Under the pieces are notes generated by a model. That model was not told the DNA's origin. It did not search any database and worked only from the letters and a program-made list of their open reading frames with translations. Position numbers and translations under genes: made by a program. A stretch of 20,287 bases of DNA, from assembly GCA_937868205.1 (NCBI GenBank), contig CALMMC010000168.1:1-20287 (forward strand), given 5' to 3'. The first letter of the stretch is position 1. Every line of letters starts with the position of its first letter. This document shows positions 7,916-14,611 of the stretch, in pieces. This DNA comes from JAAZPG01 sp012797375 (GTDB lineage Bacteria > Acidobacteriota > Aminicenantia > Aminicenantales > UBA4085).

Positions 7916-8040
7916 CGCCGGATAACGAACCCCTCTTCTATGGAGAACGGCCGGCCCGGCCATATTACGCGACGGCCGGCGTCGTAAACGTCGAAAACGT
8001 CTTCTGTTTCATCGGATTCCGTACATCGCTCCGGCAAAGG

Positions 8041-8115
8041 TGGTAGGCGCGGAGGGGATTGAACCCACGGCCTCTTCCGTGTCAGGGAAGCGCTCTCCCA
8101 CTGAGCTACGCGCCT
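8041..8115 (-). tRNA. tRNA-Val (anticodon GAC)
   Basis: A 75-nt cloverleaf with encoded CCA. The acceptor stem AGGCGCG pairs fully with CGCGCCT, followed by discriminator A and CCA. D-arm GCTC-AGTGGGA-GAGC, anticodon arm CTTCC-CTGACAC-GGAAG with anticodon GAC, 5-nt variable region, and T-arm GTGGG-TTCAATC-CCCTC. There is one T:T mismatch in the T-stem (second pair), and the first acceptor pair is A-U where G-C is more usual. It lies upstream of thrS on the same strand and probably shares its promoter. Confidence 0.95.
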
Positions 8116-8135
8116 ATATCCGTCACCAAAGCCCA

Positions 8136-8167
8136 ATTATATTAATGAAAACCAAAGTCAAAATCAA
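8136..8167 (-). promoter_or_regulatory. Sigma-70-type promoter for tRNA-Val and thrS operon
   Basis: A perfect TATAAT -10 box lies at 8141-8136 on the minus strand, in an AT-rich island that contrasts with the GC-rich surroundings. Candidate -35 boxes are TTGATT (8167-8162, 20-nt spacer) and TTGACT (8161-8156, 14-nt spacer); neither spacing is ideal. Transcription would begin about 14 nt before the tRNA 5' end at 8115. Confidence 0.6.
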
Positions 8168-8213
8168 CCGGAAATAAGAGAATAGAGCCCGGGGGGCGAA
8201 AGAGACCGGGGAA

Positions 8214-8239
8214 GCGGCCGGCAGGAGAATCCCGGCCGC
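8214..8239. repeat. Inverted repeat between divergent promoters
   Basis: GCGGCCGG (8214-8221) and CCGGCCGC (8232-8239) are perfect 8-bp complements around a 10-nt loop. The element sits between the minus-strand tRNA promoter and the plus-strand promoter at 8254-8283, with no T-run on either side, so a terminator is unlikely. It could be an operator, but GGCCGG/CCGGCC is very common in this DNA and chance is a real alternative. Confidence 0.35.
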
Positions 8240-8253
8240 CGCGGCGATTCACA

Positions 8254-8283
8254 TTGCCTCCTTCGACTCCGCTCGGCTATAAT
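8254..8283 (+). promoter_or_regulatory. Promoter for the phosphodiesterase gene, probably leaderless
   Basis: TTGCCT (8254-8259), an 18-nt spacer and a perfect TATAAT (8278-8283). Only 6 nt separate the -10 box from the ATG at 8290, so the expected transcription start is at or next to the start codon. No Shine-Dalgarno site precedes the gene, which supports a leaderless mRNA. Confidence 0.65.
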
Positions 8284-8289
8284 CCGGGC

Positions 8290-8772
8290 ATGATCGGGAT
8301 TCTATCGGATTCCCATGACAACTTGGACGCCTTGGAGAAAGCGATCCGCTTCTTTCAAGACGCCGGCTGCGCCCTGCTCATCCACGCCGGCGACTTCGTC
8401 GCCCCTTTTTCCGCCCGGGTCCTGAACCGGTCCGGGTGCGGCCTCAAGGCGGTTTTCGGCAACTGCGACGGTGAAAAAGAAGGGTTGAAGGCGATAATCG
8501 GATCCTTTGGGACGATCCGAAGAGCCCCCTATTGTTTTTTTTATGAAGGGAAAAAGATCGCCTTGACTCATCTGGACGCCCCGGCCGGGGGACTGGCCGC
8601 CCGCCGGGAATACGACCTAGTCGTCTATGGTCATACCCACCGGCCGGAAATCCGGACGGCCGGATCGACGCTGCTCGTCAACCCCGGAGAGACCGGAGGT
8701 CAAGTGACCGGTCGAAGCACGGTCGCCTTATACGATCCGGCGACGGGCCGGGCTTCGATACACACCCTGTAG
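8290..8772 (+). CDS. YfcE/MJ0936-family metallophosphoesterase
   Basis: A 160-residue dinuclear-metal phosphodiesterase of the calcineurin-like superfamily, normal length for the YfcE/MJ0936 group. All metal-binding motifs are present: DSH (D7, H9), GD (34-35), GNCD (57-60), H94 in LTHLD and GHTH (114-117), then NPGE (131-134). Family members hydrolyse phosphodiesters in vitro, but their cellular substrates are mostly unknown, so no specific role is claimed. ATG 8290 is chosen because MIGILSDSHDN is the standard family start and the -10 box lies just upstream; an earlier in-frame TTG overlaps the promoter. The next gene's ribosome-binding site begins inside this stop codon. Confidence 0.92.
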   Translation: MIGILSDSHDNLDALEKAIRFFQDAGCALLIHAGDFVAPFSARVLNRSGCGLKAVFGNCDGEKEGLKAIIGSFGTIRRAPYCFFYEGKKIALTHLDAPAGGLAARREYDLVVYGHTHRPEIRTAGSTLLVNPGETGGQVTGRSTVALYDPATGRASIHTL

Positions 8773-8781
8773 GAGGCGGAC

Positions 8782-8928
8782 ATGTCTCACTCCGTTTCCA
8801 ACCGGCAAAAGCCCGTCTGGCGGCAGATTCGCAAGCCCATCCCGCCCCCGGGACGCCCCCAGACGACGAGAAAAGGCAAAAAAGCATACAACCGCAAGGA
8901 TAAATCCTGGAAGACGGATATTCTTTAA
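8782..8928 (+). CDS. Small basic protein (48 aa), unknown function
   Basis: A 48-residue protein with 14 Lys/Arg, two Asp and no Glu, so strongly basic. It reads MSHSVSNRQKPVWRQIRKPI, then PPPGRP, then a basic tail with RKGKKAYNRKDKSW. ATG at 8782 is preceded by a perfect AGGAGG (8771-8776) that begins with the last two bases of the upstream stop, which is good evidence for a translated gene coupled to the phosphodiesterase. The PPPG run is the kind of sequence that slows ribosomes without EF-P. A basic, Tyr/Trp-containing tail suggests RNA or ribosome binding; the KGKKAY stretch loosely recalls ribosome-rescue factor ArfA, but this is too weak for assignment. Confidence 0.65.
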   Translation: MSHSVSNRQKPVWRQIRKPIPPPGRPQTTRKGKKAYNRKDKSWKTDIL

Positions 8929-8960
8929 AATAAACCAAGACCAGGGCTGTTTTCATGAAA

Positions 8961-9116
8961 AAGGGGGCGCTCCGCCGTAAAAGGAATCGAATCGGGCGGC
9001 CGCCGGCTTCACGGCCCGGGCAACCAAGGCATCATGCCCGGCGCGGCTCCAGCCAACTTCAAGGAAAATCGGCCGGTTCCAAGCCCGGCCGAGCAGATTT
9101 TAGTGAAAGCCCCCTT
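8961..9116 (+). other. Intergenic stretch with nested inverted repeats
   Basis: The 284 nt between the small basic gene and the next start (8929-9212) hold no convincing gene. AAGGGGGC (8961-8968) is a perfect complement of GCCCCCTT (9109-9116), enclosing about 140 nt with further potential stems: CGGGC/GCCCG, GGGC/GCCC around a 14-nt AT-containing loop, and TCGGCCGG/CCGGCCGA. This could be a 3' UTR, a small RNA or chance in GC-rich DNA. No known riboswitch motif was recognised. It ends before the promoter at 9128, so it is unlikely to be the leader of the downstream genes. Confidence 0.35.
9069..9102 (+). terminator. Possible weak terminator hairpin
   Basis: TCGGCCGG (9069-9076), 8-nt loop, CCGGCCGA (9085-9092), then a short T-containing tract (GCAGATTTTA). 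The stem is strong, but the T-run is only four residues and 5 nt away, so termination would be inefficient at best. It would end the phosphodiesterase and small-protein transcript. Confidence 0.35.
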
Positions 9117-9127
9117 CCGGCGGCAAG

Positions 9128-9156
9128 TTGCGTGACCGGAGCGGCTGTTGTATACT
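9128..9156 (+). promoter_or_regulatory. Promoter for the P-loop protein, carbamate kinase and OTC genes
   Basis: TTGCGT (9128-9133), 17-nt spacer, TATACT (9151-9156), followed by an AT-rich leader. Transcription would start near 9163, giving about a 50-nt leader that ends in AAAGGAG (9198-9204) before the ATG at 9213. Confidence 0.65.
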
Positions 9157-9212
9157 ATCTCCTTATTTTTTTAAAACTTAACGTTCCTATTTTTTATAAA
9201 GGAGTAGTTTCT

Positions 9213-10517
9213 ATGAAAAACGTCATTATCATGGGCGCGGCCGGCCGCGATTTTCACAACTTCAACACGTATTTCCGAGACAACCCGAACTTCAAGGTCG
9301 TCGCTTTCACCGCCACTCAAATCCCGGACATCGCCGGGCGGAAGTACCCGGCTGTTTTGGCCGGGAAAATGTATCCCGACGGCATTCCGATTTTCCCCGA
9401 GGAAGAGCTCACGGATCTGATCCGCAAAAATAACGTCACCAAGGTTTATTTCTCTTACAGCGACACGTCCCACGAATACGTCATGCACCGGGCTTCCCAG
9501 GTCCAGGCCGCCGGGGCGTCTTTCATCCTCCTCGGCCCCGTCGATACGATGGTCAAGAGCGTCAAGCCCGTCATCTCGATCTGCGCCGTTCGGACGGGCT
9601 GCGGCAAAAGCCAGACGACCCGCAAGGTCGGCGCCGTCCTGATCGCCAAGGGCCGCAAGGTGGCCGCTATTCGGCACCCGATGCCCTACGGCGACCTGGC
9701 CGTGCAGAAGGTCCAGCGGTTCGCCGCCTACGAGGACCTGGACAAGCACCACTGCACGATCGAGGAGCGCGAGGAGTACGAGCCCCACATCAAGGCCGGG
9801 ATCATCGTTTACGCCGGCGTTGATTACGAGGCCATCCTCCGGGAAGCGGAAAAAGAAGCCGACGTCATTCTCTGGGACGGCGGCAACAACGACTTCCCCT
9901 TCTATAAATCCGATCTCGAGATCGTCGTCGTCGACCCTCACCGGGCCGGCCATGAGCTCCTCTATTATCCGGGCGAAACCAACTTCCGCCGGGCCCAGGT
10001 CATCGTCATCAACAAGATGGACACGGCCCCGAAAGAGGGCGTGGACAAGATCCTAGAGAACATCAAGGCGTATAATCCCGGCGCGATCGTGATCAAGGCC
10101 GACTCCCCCACTCATGTGGAAAACGGCGAACAGATCCGGGGCAAGCGCGTGCTCGTCGTCGAGGACGGCCCGACCGTCACCCATGGCGGCATGCCGTTCG
10201 GCGCCGGCGTCGTCACGGCCGAGAAATACGGCGCGGGCGAGCTGGTCGATCCCCGGCCGTTCGCGGTCGAATCGATCGCCGCGACCTACGCCAAGTATCC
10301 CCACATGGTCAAGATCCTGCCGGCGATGGGCTACGGCGAAAAGCAGGTCGCCGATTTGGCCGCGACGATCGACAAGGTCGATTGCGACCTGATCATCAGC
10401 GCCACGCCGATCGACCTCAACCGGCTGATCAAGACCCGCAAGCCGATGCTTCCGGTCGGTTACGATCTGCAGGAAATCGGCTCTCCGACGATCGAAGACG
10501 TCCTTCAGAAATTCTAA
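9213..10517 (+). CDS. Cyclic 2,3-diphosphoglycerate synthetase-like P-loop NTPase (COG2403 type)
   Basis: A 434-residue protein resembling archaeal cyclic 2,3-diphosphoglycerate synthetase and the predicted GTPases grouped with it. The N-terminal third looks Rossmann-like (MKNVIIMGAAGRDFHNFN), followed by a P-loop variant AVRTGCGKSQTTR (125-137), ILWDGGNND (219-227, Walker B-like) and VINKMD (265-270), a G4-like guanine-specificity motif. ATG 9213 has AAAGGAG upstream; the frame is open further 5' but that stretch looks non-coding. It lies 18 nt before carbamate kinase. The cyclase makes a thermoprotectant in some methanogens. In a bacterium beside carbamoyl-phosphate enzymes the substrate may differ, so the family is clear and the reaction is not. 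Confidence 0.85.
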   Translation: MKNVIIMGAAGRDFHNFNTYFRDNPNFKVVAFTATQIPDIAGRKYPAVLAGKMYPDGIPIFPEEELTDLIRKNNVTKVYFSYSDTSHEYVMHRASQVQAAGASFILLGPVDTMVKSVKPVISICAVRTGCGKSQTTRKVGAVLIAKGRKVAAIRHPMPYGDLAVQKVQRFAAYEDLDKHHCTIEEREEYEPHIKAGIIVYAGVDYEAILREAEKEADVILWDGGNNDFPFYKSDLEIVVVDPHRAGHELLYYPGETNFRRAQVIVINKMDTAPKEGVDKILENIKAYNPGAIVIKADSPTHVENGEQIRGKRVLVVEDGPTVTHGGMPFGAGVVTAEKYGAGELVDPRPFAVESIAATYAKYPHMVKILPAMGYGEKQVADLAATIDKVDCDLIISATPIDLNRLIKTRKPMLPVGYDLQEIGSPTIEDVLQKF

Positions 10518-10535
10518 ACCGGAGGCCCCAGTCTT

Positions 10536-11513
10536 ATGTCCGCCGTTAAACGCCGCCTCGCCCTGATCGCCTTCGGAGGGAACGCCCTTCTTTCCGAAAA
10601 GCAGAAGGGCACGCAGGAGGAACAGATTGCGAACGCCGAGGACGCCGCCCGGCTGATGGCGGCCGTCGTCCGCAAGGGCTACGAGCTGATCATCGTTCAT
10701 GGCAACGGCCCTCAGGTCGGCAACCTGCTCATCCAGCAGGAGGCGGCGGCGGACCACATCCCCCCCTATTCCCTCGATCTCTGCGACGCCATGACCGAAG
10801 GCAGCATGGGCTACATGCTGGAACGGGCCCTGGTCAACGAGTTCCGGCGCCATTCGATCGATAAGGAAGCCACGACCGTGGTGACGATGGTCTTGGTCGA
10901 CAAGAACGACCCGGCCTTCGCCAAGCCGACCAAACCGGTCGGGCCGTTCTACACAGCCGAACGGGCCCAGGGATTGAAGAAGGAAAAGGGCTGGACGATG
11001 GTCGAGGACGCCGGCCGCGGCTGGCGCAAGGTCGTGGCTTCGCCCAAGCCGATCGACATCGTCCCCAAGTGGATTATCAACGACCTCGTCCAGGCGGGCC
11101 GGATCGTCATCGCCGCCGGAGGCGGAGGCATCCCCGTCATCCTCAACGGCAACGGCCTGTACGAGGGCATCGAGGCGGTTATCGACAAGGATTACGCCTC
11201 GAGCCTCATCGCCCGGGAAATCGGGGTCGACCTGTTCATCATCCTGACGGCCATCGACCGCGTCTGCCTCGACTTCGGCAAGCCGGGGCAGCGCGATGTG
11301 GCGGTTTTGTCCGTCTCGGAAGCCCGCCGGTTTTTGTCTGAAGGCCAGTTTCCCCCGGGCTCAATGGGGCCGAAAATCCGCGCGGCCATCGAATATATCG
11401 AGGCGGGGGGCAAGGAAGTCCTCATCACCGACGCCGCCCACCTGAAGGCGGCTTTGCTCGGCCGGTCCGGAACCCGGATCGTCAGAGACGACCACAAAAC
11501 AGAAGGAGCCTGA
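10536..11513 (+). CDS. arcC: Carbamate kinase
   Basis: Catalyses reversible phosphate transfer between carbamoyl phosphate and ADP, giving ATP, CO2 and ammonia in catabolism. The product is 325 residues, standard length, in the amino-acid kinase fold: FGGNAL (13-18), HGNGPQVGNL (55-64), KPVGPFY (133-139), AAGGGGIPV (193-201), IDKDYASSLIA (216-226) and GSMGPKI (275-281). ATG 10536 follows a GGAGG site about 10 nt upstream. It ends 1 nt before the ornithine carbamoyltransferase ATG, so the two are translationally coupled. With that partner the likely route is citrulline phosphorolysis to carbamoyl phosphate, then ATP. Arginine deiminase, which would complete the ADI pathway, is not in the window. 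Confidence 0.95.
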   Translation: MSAVKRRLALIAFGGNALLSEKQKGTQEEQIANAEDAARLMAAVVRKGYELIIVHGNGPQVGNLLIQQEAAADHIPPYSLDLCDAMTEGSMGYMLERALVNEFRRHSIDKEATTVVTMVLVDKNDPAFAKPTKPVGPFYTAERAQGLKKEKGWTMVEDAGRGWRKVVASPKPIDIVPKWIINDLVQAGRIVIAAGGGGIPVILNGNGLYEGIEAVIDKDYASSLIAREIGVDLFIILTAIDRVCLDFGKPGQRDVAVLSVSEARRFLSEGQFPPGSMGPKIRAAIEYIEAGGKEVLITDAAHLKAALLGRSGTRIVRDDHKTEGA

Positions 11514-11514
11514 T

Positions 11515-12432
11515 ATGAAGAAAGATTTCATCTCCATCCACGACCTCACCCGGTACGAGTTCTTCGAACTGATGGACCAGACTAAAAAAATCAAAGACGA
11601 TCCGGACGAATACCGAAAGAAGCTGAAAAACCAGGTTCTGGCGATGATCTTCGAGAAACCGTCGCTGCGGACCCGGATGACCTTCGAAGTCGGAATGCTC
11701 GAACTGGGAGGAAAAGCCATCTACCTCAGCCCCAGCGAGATCCAGATCGGCAAGCGCGAGACCGTCGAGGATGTCGCCCACAACCTCGAGCGCTGGGTCG
11801 ACGGGATCATGATCCGGACGTTCGGCCACGACAATGTCATCCGCCTGGCCCAGGCCGCCTCCGTGCCCGTCATCAACGCTCTGACCGACCTCCTCCATCC
11901 CTGCCAAGCCATGGCCGATTTCTTCACCCTGAAGGAACACAAGGGCAACATCTCCAAGATCAAGCTCGCCTGGGTCGGCGACGGCAACAACGTCTGCCAC
12001 AGCCTGATGTTCGCCGCGGCCAAGGCCGGCTGCAAAATGAGCGCGGCCGTTCCCAAGGGCTATGAGCCGAATCCCGAGATCGTCCGGCTGGCCCTCGAGG
12101 ACGGAAAGGGATCGGATTTCGAGCTGATCGTGACCAACGATCCCCTCGAGGCCGTGGCCGGAGCCGACGCCATCTACGCCGACGTCTGGACGTCGATGGG
12201 CCAGGAAGCCGAGAAAGAGGAGCGCTTGAAGCTCTTCGCCTCCTTCCAAGTCAACGAAGCCCTGATGTCCAAGGCCAAGGACGACTGCGTCTTCATGCAT
12301 TGCCTCCCGGCCCATCGCGGGGAGGAAGTCACGGCTGAAGTCTTCGACGGGCCCCGGTCCATCGTCTTTGATGAGGCCGAAAACCGCCTTCACGCCCAGA
12401 AGGCGATCATGCTGGCCTTGATGGGCAAATAA
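11515..12432 (+). CDS. argF: Ornithine carbamoyltransferase
   Basis: Interconverts ornithine plus carbamoyl phosphate and citrulline plus phosphate. It is 305 residues, normal length. The carbamoyl-phosphate loop is SLRTR (50-54; the textbook form is STRTR, and Leu is a known variant), with RTFGH (101-105) and HPCQ (128-131). The ornithine-side signatures DVWTSMG (223-229) and HCLP (262-265) favour ornithine over putrescine or oxamate as substrate. ATG 11515 lies 1 nt after the arcC stop, with AAGGAG inside the arcC end. Sequence alone does not say whether it is anabolic (argF) or catabolic (arcB); coupling to carbamate kinase leans catabolic. Confidence 0.94.
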   Translation: MKKDFISIHDLTRYEFFELMDQTKKIKDDPDEYRKKLKNQVLAMIFEKPSLRTRMTFEVGMLELGGKAIYLSPSEIQIGKRETVEDVAHNLERWVDGIMIRTFGHDNVIRLAQAASVPVINALTDLLHPCQAMADFFTLKEHKGNISKIKLAWVGDGNNVCHSLMFAAAKAGCKMSAAVPKGYEPNPEIVRLALEDGKGSDFELIVTNDPLEAVAGADAIYADVWTSMGQEAEKEERLKLFASFQVNEALMSKAKDDCVFMHCLPAHRGEEVTAEVFDGPRSIVFDEAENRLHAQKAIMLALMGK

Positions 12433-12444
12433 ACGAGAACCTAT

Positions 12445-14589
12445 ATGGAAAAGGACAACGCTCTCGTCCAGGTGACCCCGGACGACATCTCCTTCATCGA
12501 GAAGGAGCTGGCCGGCTCGCGGAAACCGACGACGACCAAAGATCTCGCCGGCAAGCTGGCTTACCAGAAAACCGCCGGCGAGAGGACCCGGGCCGTCAAG
12601 CTCTACGATCCGGCCTGCTCCTACGAGGTCGGGGATACGATCTGCAAGGAATATGACGAGGATCTGATCGTCGGGGCGAAGGTCCACGAACACTTTCAGG
12701 GGGCCGTTGTCCTGACCGTCATCCGCAAGTTCTTTTACAAGGACTTCGACTGCGAGATGCTCGAGGTCGATTACACCGGAGGGGGCACCTTCCGCAAGCA
12801 CATCGACTACATGAAAAAGTCCAAGATCCAAGTGATGCTCCCGGCCAACGAGGGCGGGACAAACCGCCCGCCCCGGATCATGCCCCAGGCCGAGGATCCT
12901 CGGCTGACCGAGCTGCCGATGACCGAGAGGGACCTCAAAACCCTGGAACGGCTGCTGCGGGCGGCCCTGGCCAAGTCTCCGGCTTTTTTCGCCTGGGGCG
13001 ACCGGTGGCAGCTGACGGCCGCCCAGCCCTCCCTGCCGGAAGAAACGATCAAGGAGATCGAAGCCCACCTGGCCGAGACCAAGGCTTCGGCCGCGACGGC
13101 CGAGCTTGTCTCGACGTTTTTCAGGATGGAGCCGTCCCACGATCTCTTCGACCTCCATTGCCTGGCCCTCAACCGCCTCCTAGAAACAAAATACCGGAGG
13201 GATTTCGTCCTGGTTCAGCCGGTCGACTGGGGCCGGTGGATGCTCAAGAGCGTTCTTTCGGCCATGCCGGAGGGCCTGCCTCTAGCGGCTCCCATGGCCG
13301 CCCTTCCGCCGTTTGAAAACGAGGAAACGATCGCCGTCACTCCCTTCCACGAGTTTCCGCTGAAAGTCTACCTCGGCTGGCGGGAAATCCTCTCCGGCGG
13401 CGTCAAGATCCCCAAGGGATTCAACAAAGAGCTGTCCCAAGCCCGGGAATATGTTTTCACCGACGCCGACGAAAAGAAAAGCTACACCGTCCATTACTTC
13501 CCCCAGCAGGGGTATTTCCTGGGGCTGCGCGAATATTTCGAAACAACGGCGATCCCCCAGGGCACAAGCATGACCCTGGAAAAAACCGGTCCGATCCAGT
13601 TCAACTTCTGGCTGAAAAAGTCGAAGAAGAAGATCCAAGTCGCCCGCATGGCCTATGAAACCAAAGGCGACACCTTCGCCGAAGCGGGCGAAATGGCCAC
13701 CCTGGCCATGCCGAACAAGATCATCTATCTCGAACGCGAACACCTCGAGCGGCTGACGGCCCTGATCCCGCAGCGGACGGGGTTGGACCTCAAGGGTCTC
13801 CTCATCCTGGTTTTCAAGCAGTTCAGCCTCCAATCGGCGAATTATTCCCTCCATTACCTCCGGGCCTATCATCTTGTCGACATTCTCCGGCGGACCACCC
13901 AGGAGGACGTGGAATTCACCCTTCTCAACAGTCCGGAATTTGAAAAATCAGACAAGAAGAAGGGGATTTTCTACTACCATGAAACCCCTTCGGAGACGCC
14001 TGTCGAGGAAGCGGAGGGAGAAGAAGCCGCGGCCGAGGAAATCATTTCCGAAGAGGCCGGCGAGCTGACCTCGGATGACTTCCTGGAACACGAGTTCACG
14101 ATTCTCGAGCAAGCCCCGCCGCCGGCGCCGCCGGCCGCGGCTCGGAAAGAGGAAGAAGCCGCAGCGATGGCCGAAGCGGAGGCCGAGCTCGAGGCGTTCG
14201 AGGCGGAAAAGAAAGTCAAAATCGAGAAGGAAGCGGCCCCCCCTCCTAAAAAAGAAAAAGAGAAGAAGAAAATCGGCCTCGAAAGCGACCGCCGGCCGAG
14301 ATCCCGCAAAAGCGAACGGCGGGTCAAGGAAGAGGAGCTCGTGGAGCTCGAGTCCGTGCGCGAGGCGTTGTTCGCCGAAAAAGGCGCGGAAAGCGAGGGG
14401 CTGGAGCTTCCCGCCGATAAGACGGAATTCGAACAGCCCGAAGTCCCGGTTGAAACGGCTCCGCCGGCCGGGCCCGGCCCGCTTGGCGCGTTCGGCGGCG
14501 GCCTGTTCGCCGAGAAGCTCAAGGTCGCTCTGAAGAAGAAAAGAGGGGAAAAGGCCGAAGAGCCGGACAAACCGGACGAAACGTCCTGA
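12445..14589 (+). CDS. Unrecognised 714-residue protein with charged C-terminal tail
   Basis: I do not recognise this family. There is no signal peptide or membrane helix. Residues 10-135 include a helical segment (SFIEKELAGSRKPTTTKDLA), then YDPACSYEVGDTI and a beta-rich stretch to about 132, recalling a small HTH plus barrel. Residues 305-392 (PLKVYLGWREILSGGVKIPK, GYFLGLREYFET, IPQGTSMTLEKTG) look like a beta-barrel of B3 or pseudobarrel DNA-binding type, by eye only. From about 514 to the end it is low complexity, rich in Glu, Lys, Ala and Pro, with alternating acidic and basic runs, probably disordered. It starts 12 nt after the OTC stop with a weak ribosome site (GAGAA), so it is likely cotranscribed. 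Confidence 0.8.
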   Translation: MEKDNALVQVTPDDISFIEKELAGSRKPTTTKDLAGKLAYQKTAGERTRAVKLYDPACSYEVGDTICKEYDEDLIVGAKVHEHFQGAVVLTVIRKFFYKDFDCEMLEVDYTGGGTFRKHIDYMKKSKIQVMLPANEGGTNRPPRIMPQAEDPRLTELPMTERDLKTLERLLRAALAKSPAFFAWGDRWQLTAAQPSLPEETIKEIEAHLAETKASAATAELVSTFFRMEPSHDLFDLHCLALNRLLETKYRRDFVLVQPVDWGRWMLKSVLSAMPEGLPLAAPMAALPPFENEETIAVTPFHEFPLKVYLGWREILSGGVKIPKGFNKELSQAREYVFTDADEKKSYTVHYFPQQGYFLGLREYFETTAIPQGTSMTLEKTGPIQFNFWLKKSKKKIQVARMAYETKGDTFAEAGEMATLAMPNKIIYLEREHLERLTALIPQRTGLDLKGLLILVFKQFSLQSANYSLHYLRAYHLVDILRRTTQEDVEFTLLNSPEFEKSDKKKGIFYYHETPSETPVEEAEGEEAAAEEIISEEAGELTSDDFLEHEFTILEQAPPPAPPAAARKEEEAAAMAEAEAELEAFEAEKKVKIEKEAAPPPKKEKEKKKIGLESDRRPRSRKSERRVKEEELVELESVREALFAEKGAESEGLELPADKTEFEQPEVPVETAPPAGPGPLGAFGGGLFAEKLKVALKKKRGEKAEEPDKPDETS

Positions 14590-14611
14590 ACCGCTTCCCG
14601 TTTCGAGTTTC

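Noticed and set aside
7870..8136. In-frame extension of thrS through the leader and the tRNA gene
   Set aside because: The VAQWESASLTRKRPW peptide is translated tRNA-Val, and the rest shows no TGS-domain pattern.
8955..9212. 86-residue upstream extension of the cDPG-synthetase-like protein
   Set aside because: It spans the promoter at 9128-9156 and inverted repeats, has no family-like sequence, and ATG 9213 has its own AAAGGAG site.
11515..12432. Putrescine or YgeW-type carbamoyltransferase instead of OTC
   Set aside because: DVWTSMG and HCLP are the ornithine-enzyme signatures, and SLRTR is an accepted OTC variant.
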